A stretch of DNA of 64,000 bases from Prostheceraeus crozeri (GCA_907163375.1 CAJQUW010000879.1:308431-372430); one strand, 5' to 3'. Positions 9,440-21,689 are shown, counted from the first letter of the stretch. Notes: a model not told the origin generated them from the sequence alone. Numbers and translations: made by a program.

Positions 9440-11414
9440 GAGTACCATAACACCGACGGCCAAAACCTGATCCTCTACCATCCGTGTTCAACTGTGTGCC
9501 AATATTCCAGCCCAACTCGAAAATATCTGGTAATCTATGTAATCTGGTATCTATGTAGCACCTGCAGCTGCACAGGCCACTGATAAATGTTTTAATTAGG
9601 CAATTTGTGCTACATTTCAAAAATTAGTGTAAACTGCAGCTTTCTATCGAATGCATCACAGTGAATGTAGGTGCACGGATTAGCTGCGATAAGATAATTT
9701 TGCGGCGTATATTCACCTCTTCAAGAAATTTGCGCTATAAATTTTGTTCATTATTTTGTAATAGAAATGATGTTTCTTGGCTTGTGTTACTGCTATGAAC
9801 TTCAATCTTCGAACACAGCCGCCATTCTTGCGCGTTATTTCAAAGTGAACCTTCGATAAGACTAAATGGATACCACCTGCTAACGACCCAATACATAGTT
9901 GATCCAATTCATTGCGATAATAAGCTGAGTTACGGACAAATTACTTTTCTCTCATAATGGAAGGAGATGTCCAAAATGGCAGCAAAATGTCGAATGATGT
10001 AACATCGCGATAACAGAAAGTTGGCGGTTCTCAGATAACAGGAAATCAAGCTTTTCGTTTTCATGACATTTGCCGAAACGCTTCGGAGTTGTCGCATTGG
10101 AATGCTGTTTCACCAACCTCATGGAATCGAAATTCAGTTCATGTTATCAGCCCTTTCTGATAAAACAAATTGCTGCGTTCTTTCTGACTTGTTCTGAGTG
10201 AATTAAAGCGCCAGACAGAAGGTCTATCTGCAATTCTTTTATTCATTTGTCCCCTTGTTGATAGTAGTACATGAAAGTTCAAGTTTCCACTTTTGATTTC
10301 GCACCATCTAACACTTGGCATGTGAAATTCTGGTAAATGTAAGCGCTGAATATTAAATATGTGTCAAACGAACTTCTTCAGTGATTATTGACGCTATTCA
10401 TAACAACATCAAATTTTTCCAGAGGTGTACAGACTATCCTGGTTGCGACGTCAATAGCGGCAGCATAAATTTTACAGGTGATATTGATATTGCCATTGGT
10501 TTGTTGACCTGTGTCCGAACAGGGTGCTACGAAATCATGTGCATGCATTTCAGTCACATTAATATATTCAGGTAGAGTAGCAACTTAGCATAAATTATAT
10601 CGCCAATGTGATTGCAGTTTTGATTTCATCAGAAAAACTCTTTTTGATATCTAGTACCACATGTGATGCATGTACATTGTTTTAGAGAAATTATCAAGGG
10701 ATTGACTAGGAACACGTAAGAAATAATAGTATTTTACAAATTCTCCTAGTCACCGATAAAGCTACTTTGGACAGGTAAAGTTTTATCAAATTAAATGCTA
10801 TGGAAGTTTGTCTCAAGGTTCAGCATGGTCAATAATAGTGACTTCTTACGTCTTGCATTATATTTACGTCTGGATTACAATTAATTCAGTCTATCACATA
10901 TCTTTGTCTTAGCAAATTGGAGTGAAAAATACTTTAAGTATACTGCACAATTAATCTAACTAGGAGTGTATTATTCAACTTCAGTCATCAATGCAATTCA
11001 AATTTTGAATTTCGATGTCATGAAAATGAGGCCTTTTAAAAATCACGGCTCCATCATTATATGACCGATGCATTTCCTGATGTTGAGGAGGAAATGTGAA
11101 AAAGTGACGAAATTCAAGTTCATGATAGATCAATTAAGGCCACCAAATCTCAATTCCCGAGACCTCAGAATTTCGGAATTTCATAGTGAATACTGCGTGC
11201 CCTTCTGTTGCTCCTCGACCTCTTGCTAAGATATAAGTGGCCATCTATCCGTCCGATATATTTTTCCGGCATTCGGTAACATTACCACATCACAGAGAGA
11301 CTGCTAGAAATGGAGTAATGTCAAGATGGTGACATTCATGCACAGTTATCTTTCTTAATTTTCTGATGTGTTGAAATATTTTGAAAAAAGAATCAAAAAT
11401 ATACTCCTCCTTTG
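9440..11414. other. Intergenic, no gene recognised
   Basis: Frames of 60-68 codons occur but show no domain, signal peptide or splice context. No tRNA or paired terminal repeats were seen. Confidence 0.45.
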
Positions 11415-11655
11415 TTCAGGCTGGTTTATACTTCCTCCGTTTTTTTGTACGGAGACGTCTCTGGGAATACTTTAACAAAATACGGACATGTCTCCTGGAG
11501 ATTTTGTGCGAAAACGGAGAGGTTTCCGCATCTTTCTATCAGCAGACATGAAACGGAGACTCAAGATGCGCACACATAAGTTTGATTGAATGTCTCCGTA
11601 TTTCAGTCGACTGAAGTTTTGACCGAAGATTGAAGCTGAAGCCGATGACATCACG

Positions 11656-13128
11656 ATTTGAAAGTCAAGGTAAAACAAGAAATTCTGAAGGCCAAGCAGT
11701 ACTACTTTCGCTCTAAATGCTCGGATTCCGCAAGGGGTCTATGGTCATTCGTCAACATGGAGAGGGGAAAATCTGGAAGAGATCCCAGTGATTGGCTCAG
11801 AAACTCCAGTAATCCATCCGAGGTGCTCAATACGATCAATGACTATTACTGTAGCATTGCCAACAACTCCAGTTTTGACTTCGTCGACGGGTCTCCAGAC
11901 GACTGCTGGTTACCTGAGTTAAGTGTTGAGGGCATCTGGAGCATTCTTTCACGACTCCCACCAAAGGCAACTGGAAGTGATTCTGTGCCTACTGCAGTTT
12001 ACAAGAAGTGCTCTCTGGTCCTCGCTGAGCCGATCCATCACCTCATCAGTGAATGCCTGCGCCAAAGACGTTTTCCACTGATCTGGAAAATTGGTGACAT
12101 AATCCCGATCCCCAAAACCTCGGAGAATGTAATAGAAAAATCCAGACCGATTAGCCTCTTGCCAATTCCAGCCAAGATTGCCGAGCGTGTCATCCTATCA
12201 AGCATCCGTCCCCAGCTAACAGCTCACCTTGGTGCTAATCAATACGGGATTAGGAAGAAATCATCAACAACTCACGCTGTCATCTATGCTCACGATGCCC
12301 TAACCAGATTTGCCGATGACCCACATACGGGAGCCGCTATTCTGATCAGCTTTGACCTCTCCAAGGCCTTTGACAGAGTTTGTCACTCAAAGCTGCTTTC
12401 CAAGGCCAGTCAGATGAATCTTCCTGCGGGATTTCTGTTGTTATTGAAGAGCTACTTATCGGACAGGCAACAGAGAGTACGCATTGATGGACAGAAGAGT
12501 GAATTGATGAAGGTCACAGGAGGAGTGCCACAGGGGTCCCTCCTAGGACCTTATTTGTTCGGCATTTATATTTCATCGCTTCAGACTATTTTCCCCTCGG
12601 ACCACATAATCAAGTATGTTGACGACATTTGTTTCTTATCAAGAGTCCGAAAGTCCAGCATTCCAAAGGATCTTGCTGAGATCGATAGTGATCTTGACAA
12701 TATTTCAGATTGGGTTGTGTCAAATGAATTGACCTTGAATACGGAGAAAACCACTGGTCTAGTGAATTACCGCGGTGGATTCAAGAGCATTTGCAGTATC
12801 GAGGGTGCCATCCCAACTGTCAAGTTCCAAGACAGCATTCGGTTTCTTGGGGTTCATTTGGATGCAAACCTTGGATGGAGAGGCCATGTAAAGTTCATCG
12901 AGAAAAAGTGTGCTCAACGCATGTACATTCTGAGGCGGGTCAGATCTGTCACTAGTATTGACGACTTCACTACCATTTATCAAGCATTGGTTCGGTCGCT
13001 GATAGAGTACTGCTGCCCAGCGTTTGTGGGAATCTCCGACTAAACAAAACTTTCATTCTGCTACTTTTATCTGTGTATTTTATTTCTGATTTCTATTCGA
13101 CGATACAATATAAACATTTCTCTCTCTC
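11656..13128 (+). mobile_element. 5'-truncated CR1/jockey-like LINE insertion
   Basis: The insert is flanked by TCACG (11651-11655 and 13129-13133), a short target duplication. Its borders are confirmed by alignment with the empty copy at 21.2 kb. The 5' end falls inside the reverse transcriptase ORF. The 3' end (ATATAAACATTTCTCTCTCTC) is a short CT tail rather than poly(A), and the LINE fragment at 18372-18793 has a very similar tail, so the family seems to end in a CT microsatellite. Confidence 0.85.
11658..13043 (+). pseudogene. LINE reverse transcriptase (CR1/jockey superfamily), truncated
   Basis: One frame of 461 codons is open across the RT domain. Early blocks include RGLWSFVN and PPKATGSDSVPTAVYK, then IGDIIPIPK and SRPISLLPIPAKIAERV. 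Motif A is FDLSKAFDRV (about residues 232-241), motif B is GGVPQGSLLGPYLFG (about 287), the catalytic box is KYVDDICFLS (YVDD about 319-322), and motif E is RFLGVHLD. It begins at the truncated insertion edge with no ATG and lacks the endonuclease. It stops after LIEYCCPAFVGISD, where family members continue for about 100 residues (compare 18375), so a C-terminal segment is deleted. The catalytic residues are intact but the copy cannot mobilise itself. Confidence 0.92.
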
Positions 13129-13344
13129 TCACGTGACTTGTACAACTCAAGGCTAGCAGACTATGCTTTGGTTGAAATCGAACCTCCGTTTCACACAATT
13201 GATTAAATGAACTATAAACATGCATCAGTATTTTAGGGTGCCCGTATCCTGCAAGGATTTACACAGACTTGTGAGGTTTCCGTAAAATGTCTGCGTTTTC
13301 TGTAGCTGTCTCCGGTCTCAATACGGAGGAAGTACCAGCCCTTA

Positions 13345-16300
13345 TACATATTTTTAAAACGCTAACTGAAAATCCAACGTTTCGTCCGCCACTGATTTAG
13401 TAAATTAGTCATTGTATTTTTTTACCACTTTTTACTGCATGTCTACATAATTTCTGCTTTCATCTCGTTTTAAAACATTAGAATCATCACACGGACGTGC
13501 GGTCAAGTATGATGAGTCACTCGCAAGCATTGGCAAAATGAAATTAAGCGGGAGTCTAAGTAAGTACGTTTCTAATTCTTTGGCATTATTTGAATTTTCC
13601 TAATCTATATAATTTGTATTGAATTATGGAAAGTGTGAATAGCTGTCGTGAAAAATAAAGTTCTGCCTTCAAAAATCTGAGGTCTAATGGTCCATCACAC
13701 CAAAATCTAGAAAGCGAAACATCTCGCCTATACTTTAATAAGTACTTCAGGGTAGCTTTTTAAAATTTTCGGTGCACCGGTGCGAGCAGATACGGCTGGC
13801 GCATAGACTAGTTATTACTAATTTTGTCAAGTTAGCAAACTCAAAAATTTGAGTTAAGAAGTCGTCTGAGTTCTAGATATTTTGTATAAAAACATAAAGC
13901 ATAATGCTATTCATGAAATTTCTTTAGCAATCAATATAATTTTCTTTCATGACTCTCATCAGAACAAGTGATCTTTTCACATGCAACAGCGACATGAACA
14001 TTACAACATGAAGCTATGTTGCAAAATGTGCAGCATGAAACTTCTGTTCGATTTGCAAAGTGTTCATGGGGTGAATACTTTGAACACTTGTGAACATGTA
14101 GGTATTCATAATGCATTTTTTGGTTACATAATGAATAATTTTTTTGATATTTCTTGAACATCCTGTAAATCGACCGACATTTAAGCTCCTTTTTCAGCCA
14201 ATTGTAAGAAAACAATAACTCAAAGCGAACAACTGGAAGATAAAGAAACCAACGAAGCATGCTATAGTAAAAATTCCATAGTCAATACAAAAAGTGCACA
14301 GAAATTAATTGGAGGTTGGATTTGATTCACATTACAGCCCAATAGTCTGTACCGTGGATTTCATTAGTATTATGAACGCTGCTGCCTAATAATTCATATT
14401 GTTATCTGATAATTTGAATGAGCAATGGTTTAAGGCCTGATATCTAAAGCCTGGGATCAGCTTAGAATTGGTCATAGCTAAAGAAAGAAACCAGTGTAAA
14501 GGGTGGTTACAAATAGGCTACATCATATTCGCATGGAAGTTACGTTAATTAACTTCAAAAAATCATGACAAAATACCTTTTGCGATGAATTTCGGTCTAC
14601 ACATGCACGTAAACTGCATTGATGATGACCTAGGATGTACATGTTGTAAATATGCGTATGTATACATGTATGCACGCATATTATAAAACTATAGGCCGAC
14701 TGGTTATGTCCATGTAAAATTAGAATATCAAGTACCCCAGTAGATTCTGTTGAGCATGCCTGTACTACGTGTAATTATGAATCATAGACATATCGCATGG
14801 AATTGCACATGAAAATAGGAAAGAGCAAAGTTAAGAAAGCAATGTATTGTATAGAAAGTGTTGAAGACACTCGAGCTGTTTAGTACATTTATCTCCGAAT
14901 CCGTGAGCTAAAAACACAAAACTCAAACATGCGTGGAATATCCAAACCTTCAGCATCAAAGACAATTTGTAAATTGTCTAGTTTTCGATATCAAAGGTCG
15001 ATAATATTTTTATCAGAACAGTCACAAAATTAATTTACAAGTCAACTTTCAGTGGCTGCAATGCGCAACTACATGTAGCCGGTGGTGCCATAACCCTTGG
15101 AGATTTATTCAAAATTTTGCCAATGGAAAGTTCATTGTTTCTTATGTTTCATTTCATTTTGTTTGCATGCGCTCAATTTAATTCATAACATAATGTATTG
15201 ACACAAAATTTAGTAGTGGAAAGAAAAATTCATTTGATATGTTTATTTTGCGTTTCGATTCATTCAACACAGGAGTGACTATCTTGAGATCGTGATCAAA
15301 TTCTCCTTGTGACATTCCTCGTAGAAAATTAGTATGTAAAGACAATATAGCGTCGCTAAGTTTCAAGCCACTCATCACAGCTGTTATGTCTTTCTGTGAC
15401 AATCTGTGTAAGACAAGACATTTTCTGTCTCAGCTTTTGGTTAATTGTGAGAAATCAGCATTTCAAGAAAAATCACTCAGTCAAGATTAATTGGTCAGAC
15501 ATAAAAATCATGGGAATAATTTTCAAAAAATTTAGGAAAGGACTACCAAGAACTTTTCAAATTAAAGTGTTGGAAGCAGTGATTCTACCATACAACGTGT
15601 CAAAAGAGATGTTTGTACAAATCAGAGTTTCGGAGCTGGAGCCGACAGGAAACACCATGGCTCCGGCTTAAAATTTGTGCATTAAGAATCCATTCACTTT
15701 GCGAGATAAAATGATATTTGACAGTGTAGCTGAAACGAATACAAGCATGTCATCATTGTAGCTTATCGTTGTAGACCTCCTAAAACGTGCTGGCCTTCAT
15801 CTTTTCTCAATAGGTACATAACCAACTGTGAATCATTTACGTACTTGGTTAATTGAAGCATATTATTGATTCTTAATTATCATTCCCTTAAAAATGTATG
15901 ATTGTTTTACAGGTGTCTCATTCTCAATAAAATACTCGGATGAAGTTATTAAAATATTTCTGAAGAAGAACTTTTGATATAGAAAGAATTTTACTTCAAT
16001 GTGGAAATATGCTTCACTTGACTGATGAATATTAGAGCCCGCCCTGACAGCTAAGTGGTTGAATTATCTCGTCCGACCGGCAGCACCTGGTTCTGCAGTG
16101 ATCGAGGCTGAAAAATACACTCTACCATGGCTGCTGCGAATCTGCGCGTCTGCCGAGTTCTACCCGGTTCCTGCTATTATCAGACACGATCAAAAAAGTG
16201 CACATGAATTCCCAAAGGCGTGAGAATTGAAGCTTTTGAAAACCCTTTCACTGACTGAAATACCTCTATGTGCCTGACTAAAATATCTCTTTTAAATCAA

Positions 16301-16600
16301 TGATGCCTCACTCTGGAAAAATGAAATATTTGCTCTCGCCTCTGATTAGGCACTAAGAGCGGTAGTGGTAGGGACTAAATCAGATTTCTATCAGTCCCAT
16401 ATAAATAGAGAGAATCTTCATGGGTCCCCGTGCGACTCATGCTTCATAAAAAATTTTAAGCTGGATGCACTAGCTGAGTCACATTAGTCATTTTTCTATT
16501 CTGCATGTGTTCATGCCTCCGATCAGTGATATCTATGAAAATATATTGAAAGACTTAATGCGTTTCAGCTATTTTCAGGCTTTAGTTTCAGGCTCTAGGT
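13345..16600. other. Intergenic, no gene recognised
   Basis: A+T-rich, with no confident gene. A Cys-rich 109-codon minus-strand frame (13931-14260) has no signal peptide and is treated as chance. At 16045-16115 a G/C-richer stretch (TAAGTGGTTGA, then CACCTGGTTCTGCAGTGATC) vaguely resembles a tRNA-derived SINE head. At 13757-13785 a GGTGCACCGGTGC block recurs at 51.5 kb. Confidence 0.4.
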
Positions 16601-16659
16601 TTTCAATGCTGGACTGCACGCCATCCAAGCCATTCATTGTTCTATAATCATCAATATTT

Positions 16660-17125
16660 TGGGGGTCCGTTAAATGTAGTAGCAGTTGTGGATGGTCTAC
16701 AACTTTTTAGTTTTCCACCACTTTTGTCTTACTGCTATTTAAGCACACCAATCTGTCATACATCATTCGAGAGCTTTAAAATGAGCCATGATGGACTTGT
16801 ATCCGTTATTGAATACATGTATTTGCTGAGCAGTACTCAAAATATAAAAATCATTCAATTAACAAATCGCAATTTTTCAATAAGAAAACATGTGAGTATG
16901 ATAACTATTCAGGCACTGGAAGAGCAAGCATTTTCTGAGTTTTCTTTTGATACACTGATCATCAAAACTGGTGAACTAGGAAAAAATTAGTGATATCGTG
17001 AAGCTACCACAAAACCATGACTCCTTTTGATTGAAAATGCTATATTCTCATTTTTTTCATCAAAAATATTCACGTTTCGTATCCTCAGAATCCTTGCGAT
17101 GTAAGGAGTGCCAAGATGTAAGTTT
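16660..17125 (+). repeat. Diverged half-copy of the 33-kb foldback element
   Basis: From about 16760 the sequence follows the left arm of the element at 32960-34062: ATCATTCGAGAGC, TTTAAAATGAGC, TGCTGAGCAGTACTCAAAAT, TTAGTGATATCGTGAAG, then CAGAATCCTTGCGATGT. The inverted right arm is absent, and the terminal repeat (GGGGGTCCGTTAAATG region) is degraded. A 117-codon frame across it (16637-16990) is considered non-coding. Confidence 0.7.
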
Positions 17126-17129
17126 CATT

Positions 17130-18371
17130 CAAATGCTAAGCCGAGTTACCGAGTTACAGAATTTTCCTTCCTTTGAGTAAATGAATCATTTCTATAAATA
17201 CATACATAGTATACATGTACATGTACATAGTACTTTTTTAATTTTTCCACATTTGAAAATTTTGGATTAGATTTTTCATAATTCAAATTAAAAACCAATT
17301 ATCGAACAAAATCTCCGGAAAGAACTGCTTTATTTAACTTTAATGAGAATATCGTTCTTGTCTTCAGTCTAACTTCGGTGTTCGGCTATCCAGCTATGAA
17401 GTAATGGAGAAAGGTCGTGACTTTGCGGAGGCTTGATAGCTGAATTCATAACTTGCTTAGACAGCACGAAATTCATGTGCGCTCACTCGAACGAATGATT
17501 CTCTTGAAAAAGTAGTAGAAGTAAGAGAATGCTCTGGAATTTTCTCTCTCATTGGTAAACCAAAGCAAATAAGATGGTGCATAAAACATTCTGATATTCT
17601 CAAACATTCTTTATGTTCGTGATAAAATAATGATTGCCAAGTTTCTAAGAATGCTGTCGTTTTTCTGTGTAATGACCTCCTTCAAAATTAATCATTACTA
17701 AACAAACTTTCAAGTTGAAATTTTGTCTGCTCGTAGCGGAGGAACGGATGGAAAGAAGACTATTTTTTCGCTATAATGAGACGAGTTTTGAGAAAAAGTG
17801 GTAGAAATGCGATTGAATATAAATATCAATGTGCGTATGTAACCATTTTCCATATGACATTTATTTAACAGACCTTTAGAGAAACATTTTAAAATCTTAA
17901 AATTTCTTATCTGAGTTGATTATCAAACAAGTTAAGACATGAATAATCCAATGCTTCTCAGAACGATATGCACTCTGGGCTAGCACCTTATGAAACCGAA
18001 GCTCGAATTTTGGCGGTAAATAATGGCTTTTAAGCTTTGCGCATCAACAAGCATAAATCCGGCTAGTTATTCTGATTTTCTCCTGATTGTCTTACGTCGA
18101 TGCTATGTATTTGTTCTCGCACTGGATGGACCCATACATTCTCCGTTGGAGGAAACATATGGATGATATGGAGCATAGCTATAATTCAAATGTCCGTTTT
18201 TCTTTTCAGCTATAAAAAGGTTCATGCAATATCGACGATTTCAATTTTCTAAATAGCGTGCTGATGATTTTTGGATATTAAAGCAGGCAAAAAATTAAAT
18301 AAAATGTAAGTTGATTATGAAGGTTTCCACATGCTCTAACAATTTATGCACCAAATCACTTGCGGTCACAA
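17130..18371. other. Intergenic, no gene recognised
   Basis: A+T-rich with no frame above 60 codons. There is a short ACATGTACATGTACAT stretch near 17213. Confidence 0.5.
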
Positions 18372-18793
18372 TGCATTGATAGAGGTTTGATTGAGCATGC
18401 CTTCATTGGCATTTCTTCGAATGACTCAAGACGTTTTCAAAGTATTCAGAATAGGTGCATCAAGATTAAAGGATCTTTATCTGCTGAAGATCTTACATCT
18501 CGAAGAAGAATTATGGCAATATGACTATTTGATAACTTGATGAAACAAGACACATTGATAGCACAGTTGGTTCCCATCTCTCTTCCATCTGGACGACTGT
18601 CAGTTCCTTTCTCCAGGACTTACAAGCGCCGCAATTCATTTTTGTCGCACATAATCATTGATCAATCTTCAACTTTTTCCGATTGATGACTTTCTTCCGA
18701 ATATTAACTTAACTCATTTATGTTGTATTTTGTATGATGCGTAGGCCTATACCTTCTGATTCGCATTTTTGATTGAATAAATGCATCTCTCTC
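18372..18793 (+). mobile_element. LINE 3' end fragment, same family as 11.7 kb
   Basis: One frame from 18375 to a stop at 18684-18686 reads IDRGLIEHAFIGISSNDSRR, then QSIQNRCIKI, LTSRRRIMAI, LFDNLMKQDT and YKRRNSFLSHI. This is the C-terminal tail after the RT palm of CR1/jockey-like LINEs. One internal TGA (after RRRIMAI) breaks it. The 3' UTR ends GAATAAATGCATCTCTCTC, like the tail of the copy at 11.7 kb. It is a severe 5' truncation of a few hundred bases, and it contains the C-terminal part missing from the other copy. Confidence 0.8.
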
Positions 18794-18794
18794 A

Positions 18795-19311
18795 TAGAAG
18801 TCGTGTTTTGTCCTACAAGGACTCGTCAGCATGGCTCAGAAGTCTCTCAGCTTAGACATTTTTATGAGAATATTCGAGAATGGCTAAACAAACTGCTGGA
18901 CTGCACAGCAAGCTGTCGATTATCCTGGTTTTCTGTTCTCTGATTATCTTGGAAGATTACAGAGTGACAGCTCGTTTGGCTTTACAGATTTAAAAAATGT
19001 CTGTGAAGGTTTGTTGCGGAAACAATCCTATTACAGTCTGAATAGGACCGAAGTATCCATGCTTGTCGTAAGAGTCTACTAGAAGCGACAGACATACACG
19101 ATGTCTACCCGGATTAGATATCATAGCTACAGTTACCCATGCCCGTGTCTTTCCCTTCTTTTTCTTTCCTTCTTTCTTCTTTTCGTTAGTCTTCACTTCG
19201 CTTGAATACATAATCGTCAGATACTCATCATACCTGTCTCCAAACTGTTATGATAATTATGACATATCTTCCTAACTTTTCGATTGAAAAAAGCACAACC
19301 AGACATCCTCT
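18795..19311. other. Intergenic, no gene recognised
   Basis: No feature recognised. A Lys-rich 73-codon minus-strand frame (18990-19211) reflects a TTC/TTT-rich stretch and is not taken as a gene. Confidence 0.45.
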
Positions 19312-19527
19312 TCAGACATTGTTTTACTCGATGATTTCAATGTCCACAATTATAACTGGTTGATTTCTAAACCACAACGATTCTACTGGAATTAAACTGG
19401 AAGTTTCTCCTCATTTTGTAAGAAATAGAAGAATTAAATCCCCCTCCAAACCGAGTTCCAGATCGTCAAGGGAATTTGCTAATACATTTGACCCTTCTCA
19501 GACAATTAATCCACATAACGAATGTTG
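19312..19527 (+). pseudogene. LINE apurinic-type endonuclease fragment
   Basis: Translation gives SDIVLLDDFNVHNYNWL, matching the (G)DFN block of jockey/CR1 endonucleases with the first Gly changed to Asp. After a frameshift near 19385-19390 it reads TGIKLEVS, then REFANTFDPSQTINPHNEC, fitting the ANTLDLxxTSNP block. The enzyme nicks target DNA for target-primed insertion. The fragment ends before the conserved SDH motif. It is a relic about 70 residues long. Confidence 0.6.
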
Positions 19528-19550
19528 ATGTGAAAAGTGATGCACCTTTC

Positions 19551-19720
19551 ACCTACTCTAACCACAAACGTCGATTTGCTTCCAAAACTCAAGGGTGCGA
19601 AACATTATGGTTTGCGTTGCTTACCTATGCTGTCTTATTTGTGAAAGAGGTGCTCAGTACACAGGTGATGCTGGTGAAACAATCCCTGCTTAGCCATATA
19701 ATTATCAATAGCGGGATAAT
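19551..19720 (+). pseudogene. Possible Penelope-like GIY-YIG remnant
   Basis: In one frame the sequence reads ICERGAQYTGDAGETI, resembling the CxxCxxQYxGETGxxL core of the Penelope-like GIY-YIG domain. An upstream stretch (RRFASKTQGCET) lies in another frame where the preceding Cys region is expected. The match is short and frameshifted, so this is tentative. A clearer remnant of the same domain lies on the opposite strand at 20083-20350. Confidence 0.3.
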
Positions 19721-20082
19721 TGGCAGGGCAACAGTATGTGTTTGCTCAAGAAAGAAGACGCAATTTTTTGAGGGTCGATGCGTTTTACTGGTGTCCCACC
19801 GGCATGCTCACGGAATGAAATCAACAGAATGTTCGTGACAGTGTGAGTATTTTTGTCAAATCAAATGTCATGAAACCATATATAAAATATAGGCACTAAG
19901 GATGCATTCTTAGAGAGTAAAAGGGTAACTAGACTTTGGTAAAATAATGTAGAAGTAATATGAAGGAGAAAAGATATTCAAAAGAATAGTGAAAAAGCGA
20001 ATCACAGAATGCTCGGCCATGAAGATCCGACATTTACTCGACCATGTTGATGCTCGAGTGTTTCTTGGACCTCAGGGCTCCT

Positions 20083-20350
20083 TTAATTCTTCTTTTTTTC
20101 AACACGTTGCTCCCTATCAAACGTCACTTCACATCCCGACCAGTTAATGCCTTGGTCACTTTTCAGAACATGATGAGCTACTTCAGAATTCAGAGGACAT
20201 TTTCACGTTCGCTTATGTTCTTTGAATCCATCATTTATGGTTGAGTAGCTCTCACCAACGTAATTCCACGAGCACGCTGCTTCATCACATTTTAGACGAT
20301 AGACAACACCAATATTCTTCGCTTTACAAGGCTTCATGCGTCTAACTTTT
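20083..20350 (-). pseudogene. Penelope-like GIY-YIG domain fragment
   Basis: The minus strand reads VRRMKPCKAKNIGVVYRLKC, then SWNYVGESYSTINDGFKEHK and, after one TGA, LNSEVAHHVLKSDQGINWSG followed by VTFDREQR. The order GVVYxxxC, YVGES, FKEHKR, AxHVL, INW matches a GIY-YIG nuclease domain as found at the C terminus of Penelope-like elements. It stops at 20083-20085. No RT portion was found upstream. The sequence differs clearly from the 5-6 kb copy, so a second Penelope-like family is present. Confidence 0.65.
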
Positions 20351-20359
20351 TTAGTGCCT

Positions 20360-21226
20360 GTTGCTACTTATATTCCAGAATTTGAAAGAACCGATTCGTT
20401 GACGAATCCTCTTCCAATTACTTAACAATACCGACAGTTTGAGGGAAGGAAATAATGTATCAGAATTCGTGATACCATGCCCGGTTATTAACTGTGTATG
20501 TATTGAGACCGCAATGGTCATGAGAACTGCATTATAAGCTGTAGAAGTAACATAAAATAAAAATCATGTATTTTCACAAGGACTATTTAATTATTAAAGA
20601 ATATTCTGCACCACGAAAACTCACAAATTGTCAGAAGAGGACTCACTAATTGTCATTTCATTGACCCAAGAATGCAGTCATCACTCAGATGATGTTTTGC
20701 CTTGAAAACATAAGCACACTCATTCAACTTAGTCTTCATCTTATTTTTCGACAGAAATTACCAGCTGTTGAGAAGCGCCGTCCACATTCTGCCGAGGTTG
20801 TTTTTATTTGTAGTCAAGAATGATTTCTAAGGAAAGTACTAAATACAGGACTGAACATCATCAGAAAGCGGAATGTGATGCAATGTGCTAGTCACTCATC
20901 ACAGTCCCTTCACTGTTTGAAGCAATCCTGCAGTTTAAAAGTTTCACATAGCTCTCGCAGGTAGACATTGTTTTCACCAACCAAGCGTCTGGAGACATTT
21001 ATCTTTGATGGCCGAGTGGGGCTATTGACATATTATGAGTTCACACATGTAAACGCATGCTTTATCATATGCCTTGAATTTGTTTTGATGCATTATTCTG
21101 CATGGTATGAGACAATTTGGTGCCAGCACAAGAATCGGTACTAATTTTTGGGGAACCTGTTCCGATACAGTACCGGGATTAAGCCCTTGTTGCTATTGAT
21201 GCTGAGATGCCGGTCGTCAACACCTG
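20360..21226. other. Intergenic, no gene recognised
   Basis: No frame of 60 codons and no recognised repeat boundaries. Confidence 0.5.
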
Positions 21227-21229
21227 TAA

Positions 21230-21685
21230 AGGCTGGTTTATACTTCCTCCGTATTGAGAGCGGAGACAGCTCCTGAAAACGCAGACATCTTCGTTTTACG
21301 GAAGCTGCACAAGTCTGCGTAATTTCTTGTAGGATACGGAGACTAAAAATACGGATGCATGTATATAGTCCATTTTGTCAGTTGCATATGTACGGAGGTT
21401 CGATTCCCTGAACAGAACACAACCAGCTAGATGTCACGTGATGACATCGCTTCATCTTCAATTTCATTGGCTCACAGTCAAACTTCAGTCGACTGAAATA
21501 CGGAGACATTCAACCAAACTAATGTCGTATCGTGATTTTTGACCCTCCGTTTCATGTCTGCTGATAAAAAAAATACAGAGACGTCTCCGTTTTCGCACAA
21601 TATTTCCCAGAGACGTGTCCGTATTTTGTGACATTATTCCCGGAGACGTCTCCGTACAAGAAACTGAGGAAGTGTATACCAGCAT
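21230..21685. mobile_element. Harbinger-like MITE, uninterrupted copy
   Basis: A 456-bp element with long imperfect inverted repeats. The left end AGGCTGGTTTATACTTCCTC is matched by GAGGAAGTGTATACCAGCAT on the right. It is flanked by TAA at 21227-21229 and 21686-21688, the trinucleotide target duplication typical of PIF/Harbinger. ACGGAGACGTCTC-type palindromes recur in both arms. It aligns with the reverse complement of the copy at 11418-13341 and shows that copy's structure before the LINE inserted. Non-coding; two short frames (21485-21806) are shadows of the arms. Confidence 0.8.
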
Positions 21686-21689
21686 TAAG

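Larger units (their letters stand above)
11418..13341. mobile_element. Harbinger-like inverted-repeat element, copy 1, split by a LINE
   Basis: The left end AGGCTGGTTTATACTTCCTC and right end GGAGGAAGTACCAGCC are inverted, and the flanking sequence inside is also largely palindromic (repeated ACGGAGACGTCTC blocks). The whole element aligns with the reverse complement of the uninterrupted copy at 21230-21685, except for 1.47 kb of LINE at 11656-13128. Flanking trinucleotides are TTC and TTA, compatible with a decayed 3-bp TWA duplication typical of PIF/Harbinger. No transposase is encoded, so it is non-autonomous. Superfamily is inferred from the target-site type only. Confidence 0.75.

Noticed and set aside
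13931..14260. 109-codon Cys-rich frame on the minus strand
   Set aside because: No signal peptide, no domain, no splice or promoter context; composition follows the A+T-rich background and repeated GCA/CAT words.
16045..16115. Possible tRNA-derived SINE head
   Set aside because: A- and B-box likeness is partial and no second copy was found in the window.
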